Shown in pieces: positions 48,879 through 62,068 of a stretch of 64,000 bases of DNA. A model generated the notes under the pieces. The model was not told the origin of the DNA. It did not search any database and saw only the letters and a list, made by a program, of their open reading frames with translations. The position numbers and the translations under genes are program-made. Numbering within the stretch: the stretch's first letter is position 1; every line of letters starts with the position of its first letter. Origin of the DNA: Elgaria multicarinata webbii (Eukaryota > Chordata > Lepidosauria > Squamata > Anguidae); contig NC_086175.1 of NCBI RefSeq assembly GCF_023053635.1, forward strand, positions 23,166,740-23,230,739, written 5' to 3'.

Positions 48879-51800
48879 CTGAAAAAAAAGAGAAAGTTAC
48901 CCCGTTTAGTCTCCAAATACAAATATTTAAGGGGAAATGTCCATTCTTTCATTAGAACAAACATACTTCCCTTTTGACTTGAACTCACCATCATGTAAAG
49001 TACAAATCCTAATAGGTAGCATTTGTTAAGCACTTTCTGCACAGCTCTTCACATACATTTTCTTAATAACCCTTTTTAAGTGTAAAATTTAAGCTCTTTA
49101 AGGTAGATCAGTATTATTATCTTCCCTTAGTCACAGACTGGAGGCTGAAAGAGCATGTCTAGCCTACAGCTACCTAATAATTTCATAGTTGAGGAAATAT
49201 TTTTTGGGGGGGTTTTCACTTCATATACCCACTTACCTGAGAGTAAGCACCACTGAACTCAGTGAGTAGACCTATGCAAGACCACAGTGTTGTAGCTCAA
49301 TATTACACACCCGTGGAACGTACTTCTAAGTAAACATGCATACGATAGGACTACAAGGTTGCAATCCTATACAGTAACTCAGTAGGGCTCTATTGGGCTT
49401 ACCCCTGAGTAGACATGCATAGGATTGTGCTACAAGTATTTCACTCCAATAAATAGAAAATGTGGAATTACACCACCACCACCCGAATTTGATGGATGAT
49501 GATGATAAGTTGCTCACTCCGCACTTGAACCACTAGCAATGTACAAACTTTGTGGCTAGTGCTGGAAGGGACCACATGTTTGATGCGTCTTCAAGTTAGC
49601 TGACAGGGTATTATACAAGCATGAAGAAACTATATGAAAAGGTCAACCCTTGCCAATTATTTACACTTACATGGAGTTTGCATTGCAGGTGGGTCTCAAA
49701 GCAGCCTCCTTCACAATTTTTTTCAATTTAAAACAGATCAGACCAATAGAACACAGGAGTCAATTTAACTCCATATGGTTTCTTGACTGGTGTGGTCGTA
49801 GGCTATGAATGCTTGCACTGATAGGTAGCCAAATATGGGCATAGTAGTGGAACTTGAAAACCAATCAGTCATTGATGCTACTGTAGCCCCCCAATCCCAT
49901 CACGAGATGCTTCACAGCCCTAGGTTCCCCCACATAGGGCCAATTACACCTAGGTTTTCTAGCAGTGTAGAGTACCCATGACAAGTGGAGTAGGTCTAGT
50001 TATTTGTAGCTCAAGCAGCTGTTCAAAGTCAGCTGTCCGCATTCCTTTAGGCAACAGTTTAACAGGAATATAGTTAATACTTTGCCAGTCCTAGGGAGAA
50101 GTTGCACTGGGACCAACGTTATAGAATGAGAGTCAAAACCAGTTTTCAGGGCTGCCACGTCATTGGGTGTCCAAATAGGAACGCTGTCTTGTGACTTCAA
50201 ACCATAAAATGTGATTAGAATGCACACGCATATACCCACAAGATGGACACAATTTCCCCAAAATGAACATGGATTCTCAGCACACCCATCTCCAATTTGT
50301 GATCAGACACCTGGAAAAAATCTTGGGAGTGTTCCCATGGCTGAGCCATTTGAAGCTGCCCTAAGGTTACCAAAACACACAGGTCAAAGACTCAATAGCC
50401 CTGCAGGGTCAAAAACTAGAAAATCAAGAGTTAATGGCCAAACCAAGGCGGAGAAGTGTGTCATCTAATAATTAAAGATCTCTCTCTCTCAAACAATGGA
50501 GCTGGGTCTCTGGAATACTTCATGGGACTCCCGCATATTCTTTCTTGGCCTGGTCTTGCACATTTCATTATAACATAACCCGAAGAATTGAGCAGGTCAC
50601 AATATTACCCACACTTCATGCCGGCAAAGACTACACCTGCTTTATTTATTTATTTATTGGTTCCTTCTTGGGTCAACCAGGACCCAAAGAACCATGAGTT
50701 CCAGGATATTTTTCTCCAAGGGCAGCATTTCTCCATGCCATGTGATAAACAGCTTTTGAAACAGGAGACTTTCAAAAGTAGTTAGGAATACGGCATGGAG
50801 GGTGGGCTGCTGTTCAAAGAAATAAAATAAAATACGCCACAACTAATGCTAGCACCTTGTTTGAGCCTAAGTGTAACACTGGAGTCTTCAACATAGCACC
50901 TTCGGCACAAATGTGCCCACAGACACCTCCTTTGATGCTTGCTAGGGTCCCCTGCTGCACCCAATTTTTACATTTTTTTAAAAAAATTGGGGTTGTGAAC
51001 CCGCCATATTCATTTCCTTTTCCCAGAATGCCTCTGGACCCTAGATAAGTCCAGAGGCTGTGAAATGAATGTTTTGTGATTGACTGTGCCCAGCATGACA
51101 GCCATTTTGTGAATGGACACGATTTGTGTTACAGCTATTTTTTATAACGTCCATGACATTTTTAAAAATCCTGACTGTACCTGCCAGCCCAAAAAGGTTG
51201 GGGACTCCTGGCATAATCCTACGTATGTTAACTTGGAAGTAAGTCCCACTATATTCAACAGGATTTATTCCCAAACAAGATTGTGCTGTATGTAGCTTTT
51301 GTTTCTAAGGAGAGGCTGTTCCTGTAAATGTAGGGAAAGCCAAACCCTCTTATGAATCCTACATAATGCACCTTCAGTTAATGGAAGGAAAAACTCATTT
51401 GCCATTCAGGTATCACCTATGCTTATTTTCTCCCCCAAGCTAGTTTATTAGCTTTCAAGGCTTCCGTTCAACAGAGTTTTCCCTTGCAATCTATCTAAGA
51501 AATGCCAGGCTGGAATCAGAAAGCCCACCTTTATCTTCAACAACATCAATACAGCAGAAACAAAGCCCTATGAAGAGAGACTGAAAGAACTGGGCATGTT
51601 TAGCCTGGAGAAGAGAAGATTGAGGGGAGACATGATAGCTCTCTTCAAACACTTGAAAGGTTGTCACACAGAGGAGGGCCAGGATCTCTTCTCGATCATC
51701 CCAGAGTGCAGGACACGGAATAATGGGCTCAAGTTACAAGAAGTCAGATTCCAGCTGGACATCAGGAAAAACATCCTGACTGTTAGAGCAGTATGACAAA

Positions 51801-54800
51801 GGAACCAGTTACCTAGGGAGGTTGTGGTCTCTCCCACACTAGAGGCCTTCAAGAGGCAGCTGGACAACCATCTGTCAGGGATGCTTTAAGGTGCATTCCT
51901 GCATTGAGCAGGGGCTTGGACTCAATGGCCTTTAGGCCCCTTCCAACTCTACTATTCTATGATTCTAAGGTGTTGCCTCTGTGTCTCCTGCCTTGGTCCT
52001 TCCCAGGTCCCATTGTTCACCCTTTTCTGCCATATTTGGGGGGGTGGGACAAAATTAAAGTTCCACTTGCTTCAGCAGAGGAAGTGGGTAAACGACAGAT
52101 CTTTAATGGAAAGGGAGTGGAGGGACAGCGGCAACCACCGACTACATCAATAATGTTGAATATAGAGGTAGGTGGTTCTCTGCATTGCGCTCTGGCAATT
52201 CTAAAACCATCCTGTGAAAGCAGAAAGTATTTGGTAAATTAAAAAACGTTAGCCCAGATTCCTGAAACATTAATGCTTCAACTGAAAATGCAACATTTGT
52301 TACATTTATATCTCACTTTTTCTCCAAGAAGCCCAATTTAGCACACAAGTTCCTCCTCCTCTTCTCTATGTTATCCTCACAACAACCCTATGAGGTAGGT
52401 TAGGCTTAGCACCAAGTCATCCAGTGAGCTTCACGGCCCAAAGTCACCCAGTGAGCTTCATGGCTGAATGGGGACTAGAACCTGGATCTCCTGAGTCCCA
52501 GTCCAATACTCTAACCACTATGCCACATGCATTCCTTTAGAGAGGAAACTTCAAAGTATCTACAAGGCATAACGGAATGCTTTGCTATCAGCTTTTACCA
52601 GATGACATCTAACGCTATGCTAAAGCTTTATACTGATAAGCAATATCAAACAAGGTTTTCCTTAAAAGGGGAGGTAGGTTGAAATCGTTAAATCCTTCTT
52701 TTTTCCCTTTCAACCAATCATTCCCAAACTCTAACTGTAAGGTTGTTTTTGAAAGATATGCAAACTGGATCTGCGTAGCTTACCTTCTTACACATTTAAT
52801 AATTAGAAATATGCTAATGCATTAATTTCAATAAAGCTGGTGTGTTCTGTACCTTGGAGTTTTATTGTTTTCAGCAATTGAGAAGCAGAATATACTGCCG
52901 CCAATTATGCAAAGTGATGCTCCAGCCCATCCAATGAACAAAGCCGCTCCTAATTCATACCTGCAAGAAAGTGATATATTCATGCTTAGTAAATAGTTTA
53001 ATCAGCAAATAGGTTTCATTGATTTCACTTTTGGAGGGTGTGACAAAGATAAACAAAGCCATCCGACATATTAACATATTTCACGAAATAATTTTGCAGA
53101 AGCTGTGCACACTATGTTGCCAAAGACAACAACAAAGTCATCCGAACTTCTACTCTTCCCGTGAGCAGGTGCCTTTTTCCATTCTCCAGTAGTTACAGTT
53201 CAAGGGACTTTGGCAACCAACCACCATTATGGAAGCCGGTCCAGTTGATGTGAATGGAGTTCACTTCCAATCATAGCCTAAACGTGCCAAAATAAGTACC
53301 CCTGTTAAGTTTAATCAGAGACAGATCAATGTAAAAGATTTCACCTTTTTTTCTGGTTTGGAGAACAAGGCACTAATTACTGCTACTGTATAACAGCCAT
53401 TCACATTGCATGAGTTTATGAGAGAGGCTTACATAAAGACCTAATAAGTGAATACTGGGGTCGGTGCCTTGCTCTCTCTAATTCTGAAGCCTGTTGGGCA
53501 CCCATTAGGGTAATTGGCTTGGGAAGCAGATCCTTAATCTCTTGGCTGAATCTTGATTTTCATCACTAGCCAGGCTAAAGAGTGAGCAGCTTTAAGCACA
53601 GTTGGATGCACTGAGTATTCTGGCCCTGTGCAAAATTGGATTATTGGTTATGGGTGTTTTACAGTTTGATTGAAGTAACTAGAACCATAGCAGTGGGCTT
53701 GGGATCCAGCCCTGGTAAACTACTAATTACTTTCAATTCAGAAGTAGACCAGGAATTCTACTTTTCCTTTGTTTGTTTTTGTAGCTATCCTTGTTTTGTA
53801 TATGCCAGAGAATATTTGCCAAGACCTCTGTCCAACACATGTAGAGTGAAGCTTATTGGGCTTGTAATACACTGATCTTAATGCCAGTTGAATACTGACA
53901 GGAACAGCAGGCAGCAGTGATTATTTTATTACGCTATAGACCCCCTAAAGTAGCCATATTTTGAAGAGGACAGGGTCTGTTTCTGTAAGCCAGCCAGTCA
54001 GAAAATCAGCAAGTGATGTTTTTTTTCTTTCTTTTTTGTATCACTGTGTCTGGAAAGCACGTCTTCCAGATTTCTGTGTGTGAGGCTTCTGTAAAGGCAT
54101 AAGGACATGGCCAATAAAGAAAGATGGCAATACTAAATATTGACTGTTGGTACTGTTTCTGAAACAGTTAAATGTGCTACAGGTCCGCATGGCCTTACTG
54201 CTTTTCTCTTCTTTGATCTATCCATCTGGCATGAGAGTGAATACTACCAGCAGAGAAGATAGGTGTCTTTTATTACATTTGTGAAAGTGGATTTATGCAG
54301 GATGTCTTTGGTACTCTTTGGGAACCCAAAACCTTTCAAACCTATTACTTAAATCACATATCTATTCTTTTCTTTCATTGTTATTGTTTGCTTGCTGTAG
54401 AGATAGACTTGATAGCTTGCAAATCATTCATATCTGAGCCATTTATTCCACCAACTCTGAATCTTTTGTGCTTAGGTTTGCCAAGGTGTGACCTGGAAAA
54501 CATGCATACATATCTTTACATTTACCAATGCAGTGGGAAAAGAGACTGTCAGTGGCTAAACCATGCTGCTTAACCGCAAAATGTTTAACGGAATGCATTC
54601 CATTAACTGTTTTGTGGTTAAGCAGTGTGGTTTAGCGTGTTGTCTGAACCAGGCCTTTGTTTCACCTGCCTGTAATCCATCTCTTTGTGCAAAAAGTAAG
54701 CCTAGTACATAGCAGATGGGGGGGGGGGGGGAAGGGGGACCTGGAAAGGAAAAGAAGTGGTGGTTGCCTCTTCTCTCATTGCAATGGCAAAATGTAAAGG

Positions 54801-55895
54801 TCATCCCAACTGCAACCTGGCAACTATATTCATTATAGTTTCTTTTCATAGGAGAGAGGGCCTCCAAGTCACTTGCATTCACATACATACATAGAGCTTC
54901 ATCACACGGGGGAAAATCGGGTTTCCTTACCGTTGCTTCTCCGCCCCCGCTTCTGTCCCTCATTATTTCCTCTTCTTCCCCGACAGGAAAGAGGAAGTAA
55001 ACAAAGATCACATGGCCTATTCAGGAGCCGTTTCTATCATGCTACTGTTCCTGCACACAGCAGGAAATCGCGAAACATTCCATTTTTAAAAAAATATATT
55101 TGCATTTTGGGGGTCCATTTTGCAATGGAAAAATGAGCAGAAGGAGCAGGAGGCATGTGGGAGGTGGACATCATTGTCTAAAGGATTCACACACATCTGC
55201 AAGTCAGCAGTAGCGAGCATGCGATAAAACACTCGTCTGATGAACCTCATAGAGGAAAACGCAGAATCGTAGCATTGGAAGGGATCTCAACGATTATCTA
55301 GTCCAAACTCTTGCTGATGTAGGAAACCTACTACTACAGCATCCCTGATAGGTTGCCCTCCATCCACTGTTTAAATGCCTCACATATTGTGGCAATGCAG
55401 TATAATGAATTTGTCTTCTTAAGCTCCAACAGACCTATACTTCTTCGGGGGGTGGGGGAAACCAACCTTTCCCCAACAGTACTTACTTTTGTGCAATAAA
55501 CGTAGGATCAAAGAATTCGGATGTGATTCGGTTTGCATACAGGGAGCAACCAGTCAACGCGCTCAGCCCTAAAAATGCATCAGATGGACAACATTTCAGG
55601 AACTAGAAGCTGCACAATAAATGTAAACCTGATCCTACTGACCGATGAAATCAATAGCAGTTTCCCCATCAATTTGATGGAATGTGCTCCTAGAGAATTC
55701 TAAATCACTTCGCATTTGTCATGTCATATTTACCCGAAAGGATGAAAATCAGCCCAGCTAAACAAGCAATTTTAGCTTTAGTCTGGTCTGAGCCTCCAAC
55801 TTTTGTGCACTTCATCCCAACCAGTGCAAACACGGAGCCAAAGAATCCAAGACAGACGGCCGCGATCATGAGTCCTCTACAGGCTTGGATGTAGC
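48752..55895 (-). CDS. CLDN10: CLDN10, claudin-10 (coding exons 2-5; exon 1 outside window)
   Basis: Minus-strand exons 55734-55895, 55487-55568, 52853-52960 and 48752-48878 join in consistent phase to 479 coding nt (about 159 residues), corresponding to about residues 74-228 of human claudin-10. They give the end of extracellular loop 1 ([10 protein letters not shown]), TM2, TM3 ([19 protein letters not shown]), loop 2 ([20 protein letters not shown]), TM4 ([19 protein letters not shown]) and the PDZ-binding tail ending DKNAYV. Claudin-10 forms paracellular ion channels in tight junctions; its alternative first exons 1a and 1b decide cation or anion selectivity. Neither first exon is visible up to 64000, so they lie further right. 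The gene converges on DZIP1, as in human. Confidence 0.95.
50881..51211. mobile_element. DNA-transposon remnant, about 330 bp
   Basis: The left GGAGTCTTCAACAT faces the right AAAAGGTTGGGGACTCC. The interior is unrelated to the host exons. A probable relative with the same right end lies at about 7392-7906. Confidence 0.5.
51556..51967 (+). mobile_element. CR1 LINE 3' end
   Basis: ACAAAGCCCTATGAAGAGAG onward matches the 3' 430 bp of the copy at 27341 with few changes and ends at CTATTCTATGATTCTA. It encodes [20 protein letters not shown] in frame. It lies in CLDN10 intron 4. Confidence 0.9.
52292..52530 (-). mobile_element. Sauria-type SINE, older copy
   Basis: In antisense: ATATCTCACTTTTTCTCCAA, TTATCCTCACAACAACCCTA, GGGGACTAGAACCTGGATCT and CACTATGCCACATGC. 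It contains an internal near-duplicate, AAGTCACCCAGTGAGCTTC and AAGTCATCCAGTGAGCTTC. Confidence 0.88.
52853..52960 (-). CDS. CLDN10: CLDN10 coding exon 4 (TM4)
   Basis: Encodes [20 protein letters not shown], then [15 protein letters not shown], nearly the human sequence. It is 108 nt, acceptor TTCTTGCAG, donor AG|GTACAG, with split codons at both ends. Confidence 0.97.
54555..54653. mobile_element. Hairpin MITE
   Basis: GCTAAACCATGCTGCTTAAC and CGCAAAATG face TTTTGTGGTTAAGCAGTG and TGGTTTAGC. The right end GTTGTCTGAACC resembles the termini of the nested elements at 13835. Confidence 0.7.
54718..54731. repeat. Poly-G run
   Basis: Fourteen consecutive G followed by GAAGGGGG. Confidence 0.9.
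55258..55385 (-). mobile_element. CR1 LINE 3' end, diverged
   Basis: Antisense GCATTGGAAGGGATCTC, TATCTAGTCCAAACTC and AGCATCCCTGATAGGTTGCC correspond to the 3' UTR of CR1 (compare GTCAGGGATGCTTT and GTTGGACTCAATGG at 28200-28250). Confidence 0.75.
55487..55568 (-). CDS. CLDN10: CLDN10 coding exon 3 (extracellular loop 2)
   Basis: Encodes [20 protein letters not shown], then PTFIAQ, matching human [20 protein letters not shown]. It is 82 nt, acceptor TTTTTAG, donor AA|GTAAGT. Confidence 0.97.
55734..55895 (-). CDS. CLDN10: CLDN10 coding exon 2 (TM2-TM3)
   Basis: Encodes [36 protein letters not shown] and the start of TM3. It is 162 nt, acceptor TTTGCAG, donor CGG|GTAAAT. The KCTKVGGSD loop is diagnostic for claudin-10. 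Confidence 0.97.
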
Positions 55896-56662
55896 CTGCA
55901 AACACAAACAGCAAAAGCTGGCGTTAGTTAATAGTTCAACTTTCAAATAGGTCCAGTGTGTGTTCAAATGTAACACACACCAACACCTACACCTTTCCTA
56001 TCCATGCAAACTGGGAGTACTCTGTGGAATCACACCGTCCTTCTCCCTTCCATTCAAAATCGACTCCTTCTTCCATTGATAGCCTTAAACATGGCTCAGC
56101 TTCACATCTGCATGATGTTACCAATGATAGGTGCCAATGCAGAGGTAAGTCCACACCTTGGTTAAAGTAGACCATAAAGGGAGATGGGAAGGAAGCATTT
56201 GAGCCCTCAACATGTTTGCCATCTCCTAGTCATGGTTTACAAGGACAGAGATATTACATCTGAACTACAACTAGTCATTGTCTGGTGAACTATCAAAAAT
56301 ACACATGCTTGTATTAGCGAGAGGAATCAAACCCCCCCCCCACACCAGCTGCACACCTGAGGGGTAATGCCAGTCTTCTTTGGGTTGTAAGTCACCAACC
56401 CTGGCAACTTACTTCTGAGCAAATGTGCAGAGGATTGGGCTGCAAAATCGACTTTTAATCCAGTCTTGCCCTCTGATGCATAGGATTGTCTGCCCAGAAT
56501 GTCTAACACACCATTAGTTTCTTTATTTATTCATTAGCTAACAGACCCGGATTCACACAGCTTGGAACAGCCCTTAGTTTGAAGCCTTCAAGCAAACGTA
56601 CAGAGCTGTCAGAGTTGGACACATTGTGCTCGCCCCGCCTGAGTGAAACCACGTCCATTGGC

Positions 56663-57105
56663 ATAAGAACAGAAGAAGTGCCAAGCTGGATCAGACCAAG
56701 GGTCCATCTAGTCCAGCACTCTGTTCACACAGTGGCCAACCAGCCATCAGCCAGGGAGGAACAAGCAGGACATGGTGCAACAGCACCCTCCCACCCATGT
56801 TCCTCAGCAACTGGTGCACACAGGCTTATTGCCTCGAATACTGGAGATAGCACACAACCATCAGGGCTAGTAGCCATTGATAGCCTTCGCCTCCAGGAAC
56901 TTATTCAACCGCCTTTTAAAGCCATCCAGATTGGTGGCCTTCACCACATCCTGTGGTAGTGAGTTCCATAACTTAACTATGCACTGTGTGAAGAAGTACT
57001 TCCTTTTATTTGTCCTCGATCTCCCATGGCTAAGATGCACCCATAAAGCCCCCTGAGGAAGGTGTTTCTCCATTCCCCTGAGGGGGAATGAGGCCTGTCC
57101 CACAG
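56663..57105 (-). mobile_element. CR1/jockey-like LINE 3' region
   Basis: The minus strand encodes KRKYFFTQCIVKLWNSLPQD and LDGFKRRLNKFL, the C-terminal end of the LINE polyprotein, then a 3' UTR with CTGTTCACACAGTGGCC as in the 20895 copy. Confidence 0.85.
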
Positions 57106-57416
57106 TAGGGAGGAGAAGCCATAAAACTCTGTTGCTTGGCCCACTGTTTTCCCGTCTTCAAACTGTATCAGCTGCAAAGGCATGAACCAGTTAAGGAAGT
57201 CTGCCCCTGGTGGCTAAAGTTGTTACTACAAGCTTCAGCCACATAAACACATTAAAATTAATTAAAAGTAATTAATGTGTTTTCAAAACAAAATAACTTT
57301 GAGGTGCACATCCCTAGGGTCCCGTAGGGCAGGCAGGCCAAGTTTCAGGCATCTAGTTTTCACAGACTTGGCATTATGGCACTGACAGATGGACAGGTAG
57401 ACAGGCACACATCTAT

Positions 57417-57446
57417 TATTGTTGTTGTTGTTATTATTATTATTGA
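57417..57446. repeat. GTT/ATT trinucleotide repeat
   Basis: ATTGTTGTTGTTGTTATTAT with further ATT units, in the CLDN10 upstream intron. Confidence 0.9.
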
Positions 57447-57599
57447 TTTTGGATTCCAGGCCTAGATTCTGATTATGTTAACAGTCTGATCTCTCTTGCT
57501 GGCTCGTTTTCTCTTACATATCCTTTCACCCCAGCATGATTCCTTTGGCATGAAACACAATCCTGAGGGGGGCTGTTTCAAGCACCAATTCCAGGACCT

Positions 57600-59030
57600 G
57601 ATCTTGCAAATAGTGCCAGGTTTGTAGAGGTATATTAGTGGCCTGACTCAAGAAATTCAGCAGGTCGCTGCACGCTTAAATACAACTTGCTAAAAAATAG
57701 CCAAAAAATGGCTTCTGGTGTCAAGAACTTGTGTTTGCTTAGCTCCATGCTACATAGCTCTGTAAACCATTTTCTAGCCAATGTTGCGACCATGAAACGT
57801 AAACGTTGCAATAAAAGTAAAATGAATGGAAATATTCTTGAGAAGGCAGGAGTCTCTCTACCCATCTCCTTCTCCTCTGCTCGTCCTGCCTGTCTTCAAC
57901 AGATGTCTTCACTGATGAGTGTTGACATCCACAGAAATGACGCAAAGAAACCTACCTTGTCCTAACAAAAGGATCATCCACAATTACTGCATTTGATCAG
58001 CTGTTTGCACAGAACTTTTCCACAAAATGAACTTTAATCCTTCCTGCTGAATTCATGAACTTCATGAATGTACCGTGAGCTTTCACCCTTCCTGCTGAGT
58101 AGTCCAGCACGTCTGGCCCAGATAGGGTGGCTTGCTTTGGCGATAGGGGGAAATGTTTGCCTCTCTATCGTCCGTGGGCAATTTTTCAAGAGCAAATGTC
58201 CGAAGCTCTTTATGCCAAGGCCTTTCGAATGACATCTTGCTAGCACAGATCGGGTCAACAGCCTTAAACACTTTGGCTGGAAGGAGGCTGTCCATAGCTG
58301 CTTATAAGGCAATCTTTATAGAGGAGGCAACGGGGATTTGTTTATTTTGGAGCGGGACGCCCACGAAACGGGATTGCGTTCTGATGAACTTTAAAATGCA
58401 CTGATGAAACAAGGTAGCTTCAACAGCTTATACCCACTTCTTCCCTGGTCTCTTTGGCTGCCCTGCACCACTGCTTGCAGCAGCGAACTCCCGCATGCTC
58501 CGCTGCACAAGGAAGAATGGGGCACACACCAAAGGAGGACGGGGAGGAACACGCAAAGGCAGCGGTGGCAGCGTTGTCTCCCACTTCATCAGGCTATTTA
58601 AAGGTAAATCCTCATTTTCTGCTTCACAATTTCTCAGCTCCTGCTGGAAGCCGATTGATGAGCCTCTGGCAGGTGCCAATGACTCGTTTTCAAAGCCCGT
58701 CTCTGAAGTCACCAGGGGCAGAACCTGCTCTTTCTTTTCTTTTCAAGCTGAGATATTCACGGTCCTTAGAAAGACATTAGCAGCGGATCCAGCGAGCCAA
58801 ACTGCTCAGACTTAACTGACTGGAATCCCAGCAACGAGGCGCAATCCCATTCGTGCTGGAACCCACTTCTCATCCTCTTTTCATTCAGGAGTGGAGTTAG
58901 GATAAACCCACATTTTTGTGTGTTGGTAGTATAGTCCAAGTGACATCTCTGTATCTTTTCCCTTCTACGGCAAAATGCAGATCTCGGGATTTTTAGCAGA
59001 AAAACCTCATGTGGGGAAAAGGACCCTACC
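57600..59030. other. CLDN10 upstream intron, repeat-poor stretch
   Basis: About 1.4 kb in which I recognise no transposon family and no exon. It could hold regulatory DNA, but nothing in the sequence demonstrates this. The remaining intron to 64000 is mainly repeats plus unremarkable sequence. Confidence 0.4.
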
Positions 59031-59032
59031 CC

Positions 59033-59160
59033 AGAGGTGGGGAACCTATGGCCCTCTGGATGTTGTTGGACTACATTCCCCATCATCCTTAGCCATTGGC
59101 CATGGTTGCTGGGGCTGATAGAAGTTGGAGTCCAACGACAACAGGAGAGCCACAGGTTCT
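59033..59160. mobile_element. hAT-like MITE
   Basis: GGTGGGGAACCTATGGCCCT, TGGATGTTGTTGGACTACAT, TTAGCCATTGGCCATGG and GGAGTCCAACGACAACAGGA show inverted arms around a central palindrome. Confidence 0.75.
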
Positions 59161-59519
59161 GTCCTATCCCCCACACTGATGGTTCTGCTGGAGTGTGCAG
59201 TGTCTGCAGCTGCATGGTGTCAGGCAAAAAGCCCCATGTGTTGTCTGGGCCTGGAGGGAGGGCTGGTGATCGGCGCAAAGCACTGCTGGAGTCCAGGGAA
59301 CAGTGGGCAGGTGGCAACCTGGGACAGGTGTTTGTGGCTTTCAAATTTCCCAGTGCAACAGGAGACAATGGAAGGGCTTCCTCTCCCCGCCCTGCCCTTT
59401 AGGCGCACCACTATCCTCCCAGGAAGGTTCCAAGCATGACACACCACGGGCTGCCAGTCTCCTCTTCTACTGCAACAGGGAATTTAAATCTACATGCTCT
59501 GCTGTAAATAAGCCAAAGT

Positions 59520-59760
59520 ATATTTATTTATTTATTTCATTTATATCCCACCTTTTTTCCTCCAAGGAACCCAAGGCGGCATACATAATCCTCCTCCTTT
59601 CCATTTTATCCTCATAACAACCACCCTGTGAGGTAGGTTCGGCCAAGAGACTGTGACTGGCCCAAAGTCACCCAGCGGGTTTCCATGGCCGAGTGGGGAC
59701 TAGAACTCAGATCTCCCAACTCCCAGTCCAGCACTTTAGCCACTACACCACACTGGCTCT
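59520..59760 (-). mobile_element. Sauria-type SINE
   Basis: In antisense: TTATATCCCACCTTTTTTCC, CCAAGGAACCCAAGGCGGCA, CTGTGAGGTAGGTTCGGCC, GAGTGGGGACTAGAACTCAG and CTACACCACACTGGC. Well preserved. Confidence 0.93.
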
Positions 59761-62068
59761 GCCAGTATATGTAATTGAAATAACTGCACATTCTCACCCT
59801 ACTTACCCTACTGCCTCCACTTCTTACCCCTTCCTCTGTTGTTTCCCCTGCAGCAAATTGTAGACTGTAAACTCCTCGGGGCAGGGACCTGCCTTTTTGT
59901 ACTTTATAAAGCGCCATGCTCATTGATAGCACACAACCCAGAGACAGTGTTGTTGCAACCTGTCAACTCTAGTCCAGAGAAACACCACTGCTGGGCTGAA
60001 ACTAGGCTTGAGCAGGGAGGGACCGCTGAAGATGCTGATCCTGGCCTTTTAAGAAAGTAAAGTAAATATTTCTCCAGTGCTATTTTAGGAAAGAGCAGAG
60101 CAATTTGATCAAGATTAGCCATTGCCAGGGTGCACGAGGGTGATTCCTCGTGACCTCATTCAAGTGAACTCTCAATAGTTCCGTTTGCTTCACCTTACTC
60201 ACTGCCAGTAAACTGAATGCAACAAATAAAGTTGTCAGCAAACTGATCTACACTCAAAATTTATGCTGCATCCACCTCAGGGGTGGGATAGGAGAGAAAT
60301 TCAGCTGGTTCGCATTTCAACGTGAACTTTCCTAATGTCACACTTTGGAACCAGTACACCAATTTCGCACTTTGGAACCAATACACTTTTGGGTGTGGGG
60401 GCGGGCAGATGATGCCCCCTGGCCAGCCCTCCATGGGACTTGGCTACGCCCACCTGATGTCATTTGCTCCCTGGCCCAAGCCATAAGTGGATCTTCCATC
60501 CGGCACTTGGACCAGGGACCAGGCTTCATTGTGCAGCAAAGCCAAGCTGGACTTAACCCCATTGCTCCTCTGACGGGGAGCAACGGAGACCAACATGGCT
60601 CTATTCCATCTTCCCACTCTTGCCTCCTCCTGACAGAAGAGCAACAGGGACCCAACCCCTTCACGTGTCCCACCTCTTCCCACCATTATGAAAAGGGGAT
60701 GGAGCATGAGAAGGAGACTCACATGCGTGTGGGGAGAGTGGGTGCTTTCACTGGTACAGGCAAGCCCCAGAGCCTGCTGCCCACGGCCCCTCATCTCCCT
60801 GCTGCTATCTCAGATCAAAGGTAACAGCGGGGGTTCCACTGCTCGCACACCCTAACAGGGAAATCCCCATTGTGATCTCCAATCTGAGAGTGGAGATAGT
60901 AGCCAGGGGATGCCCTCCTCGGGGATTCCTCCAGGGGGCGGGGAACCCAAAGAGGCTGTGTGGGCCGGATTGAAGTCCCCCATGGGCCGGAGGTTCTGCA
61001 CCCCTGCAGTACACAAACCAAAGCTCAGTTATCCTTCAACATTCACAATTCTCCGAATTTTATAACTGAATGGCATGGAGAGGGTGTGACCTCCAGGCAG
61101 AACTCCACTTTCGCTGTCAATGTACGCAGGGTGTTTGTATGGTGACACCCAATGAAACGAAAAGCTAAAACTACTGTCCAGCTATTGCTAGAGTTCCTAC
61201 TGACTCTTCCTGTGGCTTTAAACCAGGTGTGGGCGACTTGCGGCCCTCAGATGTGTTGGTCTACAGCTCCCATGATCCCCGACCAAAAAAGAGGACAAAA
61301 GAGGGCATCAATTTGCATAAAGTTTGCATGCGCTAATCTGTATGGATGGATGCAAATTTACAGATAACAATTATAATTTAAAGAGAAATGCAGCACATCT
61401 CACCGTAGTGTGGAAGGCTGTGGCCTTCCGTGTGCCTGTTCAGTCTGCAAGTCAGGTGCCAGTGTTGATGGGCCACAGATCTTATGGTACTTTATCTTTA
61501 AACCAGAATGGGAAAGGATGGCCCTTCAAATCGAAGGCATTTTCAAACACAGGATGGGCCTCTAGCAGCCCTTCAAATAGAGGGCTGTCCTTTGTAAAAG
61601 AGGAGAGATGGCCAAGGCTGATGGGGGGTTGTAGGCCAAAACATTTGGAGGGCCACACGTTACCCACCCCTACAGCAGCCTGGCATCCAGGAAGTTTGTT
61701 AGTGAATTTTTTCCTAACACTTCTCTCCAGGCCTGGAAAAACATATCCTGTTTAATTTCTGTACATCAAACTGCCGTCAAAGGGCAGAGAGCAGGGCCAA
61801 TTTAAACAAAAGATATCATGAAGGCAAAGAGACCGCCAACTCCCTATTTCGTTACCACTGTAGAAAAATGCACATTTCAGAGCAAATTCCCCACTACCTT
61901 TTAGACATAATGGTATGTGACTCCCCCACCCTTCGTTTCACTAATGATTTCAGATTGACAGCTTAATCGGAGCTTGAAATGGCCTTTAAGCAGACCTATG
62001 ACCTCTAGTTAACTATGAATACGTATACATAACCAAGTGCTAATGTGAGCCTGCAGTGCAACTCAAAG

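Noticed and set aside
57635-57865. Minus-strand frame as the missing CLDN10 first exon
   Set aside because: It lacks the claudin loop-1 W-GLW-C-C motif and a donor that would join in phase to 55895.
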